Shown one piece after another: positions 5,489 through 5,801 of a stretch of 5,801 bases of DNA; position 1 is the stretch's first letter, and every line of letters starts with the position of its first letter. The position numbers and the translations under genes are program-made. The stretch is taken from contig JAOAAW010000131.1 in assembly GCA_026418655.1 (NCBI GenBank), forward strand, positions 1 to 5,801. The letters are read 5' to 3'. The notes beneath the pieces were generated by a model, which had not been told where the DNA came from, ran no database searches, and saw only the letters and a program-made list of their open reading frames with translations. The DNA comes from a bacterium. Lineage in GTDB: Bacteria > Ratteibacteria > UBA8468 > B48-G9 > DTJG01.

Positions 5489-5801
5489 AAATAACAGAAA
5501 GCATAAAAATATGTTTCAAAAAGGCCAAAGAGAAAACGCTGGCATATTTTAAGGATAGAAAAAAAAGGAAAAAATTCGTTATCAGTATATGCGTAGTAAT
5601 AATTGTTGTGATAGGTGGTTACCTGACCTATTTACAGTATCTCAAGAAAAATGCTGTGGCAATTGTCAATGGAGAAATCATCACTCTTTCAGATTTGAAA
5701 GAGAAAATTTCAACATATCCTGAATTCTATCAGGAATATGTCAGACAATTTCCCCAGCAGGCGCTTGAAGATTTTATTGGAGAAAAACTTTTGATGCAGA
5801 A
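5485..5801 (+). CDS. SurA/PpiC-type periplasmic chaperone-isomerase, N-terminal part (3' end outside window)
   Basis: This frame starts at GTG 5485 and stays open to the right edge (105 full codons). Residues 1-30 are very basic (e.g. FKDRKKRKK) and would be cytoplasmic. Residues 31-50 (FVISICVVIIVVIGGYLTYL) form a single membrane segment that acts as an uncleaved anchor or a long signal sequence. From residue 57 the sequence VAIVNGEIITLSDLKEKI is the typical opening of the SurA/PrsA chaperone domain, followed by helices ending QQALEDFIGEKLLMQ, as in SurA N-terminal domains. In the family this domain holds unfolded secreted or outer-membrane proteins, and a parvulin isomerase domain usually follows; whether it does here cannot be seen. 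The gene is coupled to gspK by a GTGA overlap, with a good ribosome site, which suggests a role linked to the pseudopilus or its cargo (inference). Confidence 0.85.
   Translation, partial: MKITESIKICFKKAKEKTLAYFKDRKKRKKFVISICVVIIVVIGGYLTYLQYLKKNAVAIVNGEIITLSDLKEKISTYPEFYQEYVRQFPQQALEDFIGEKLLMQ

Noticed and set aside
1..5801. CRISPR arrays, tRNA or rRNA genes, insertion sequences, attachment sites
   Set aside because: No direct repeat arrays, terminal inverted repeats, transposase motifs or structured RNA signatures were seen; the window is almost entirely coding.

Overview
The window is one tightly packed, rightward operon fragment from a low-GC (roughly one third G+C by eye) diderm bacterium. 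It carries nine genes, all on the + strand: a 3' gene fragment at the left edge, seven consecutive type IV prepilin-like genes, and the 5' part of a SurA-like foldase gene that runs off the right edge. Codon use fits the standard bacterial code (TAA, TAG and TGA all appear as stops). The architecture recalls uncultured, AT-rich diderm lineages such as Omnitrophota and relatives, but this taxonomic guess is weak because no marker gene is present.

Left block (1-1381): the C-terminus of a protein with beta-helix-like repeats, possibly a PilX-like minor pilin; then a short PilV/GspI-like prepilin; then a PilW/GspJ-like prepilin. Central and right block (1389-5488): a complete type II secretion pseudopilin set in canonical order, gspG-gspH-gspI-gspJ-gspK. 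GspG is recognisable from its C-terminal signature. H, J and K have family features of their own, and I is called mostly from position. Last (5485-end): a membrane-anchored SurA/PpiC-type chaperone N-terminus, translationally coupled to gspK.

Genes are joined by 1-35 nt overlaps everywhere except a 7 nt gap before gspG, so they are probably co-transcribed and translationally coupled. No promoter, terminator, RNA gene, mobile element or CRISPR array was seen. The likely joint product is a pseudopilus: GspG as the shaft, H as an adaptor, I-J-K as the tip, and the V/W/X-like proteins as an additional or alternative tip set. A prepilin peptidase would mature them and the SurA-like protein could assist periplasmic folding of secreted or pilus proteins.

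The most unusual elements are the oversized GspK (about 768 aa, with a lamin-tail-like insert and several EF-hand-like loops), a GspI that lacks the near-universal Glu5, a GspJ with Ala instead of Gly before the cleavage site, and the presence of two minor-pilin-type sets in one operon. This looks like a divergent variant of a known machine rather than a wholly new system.
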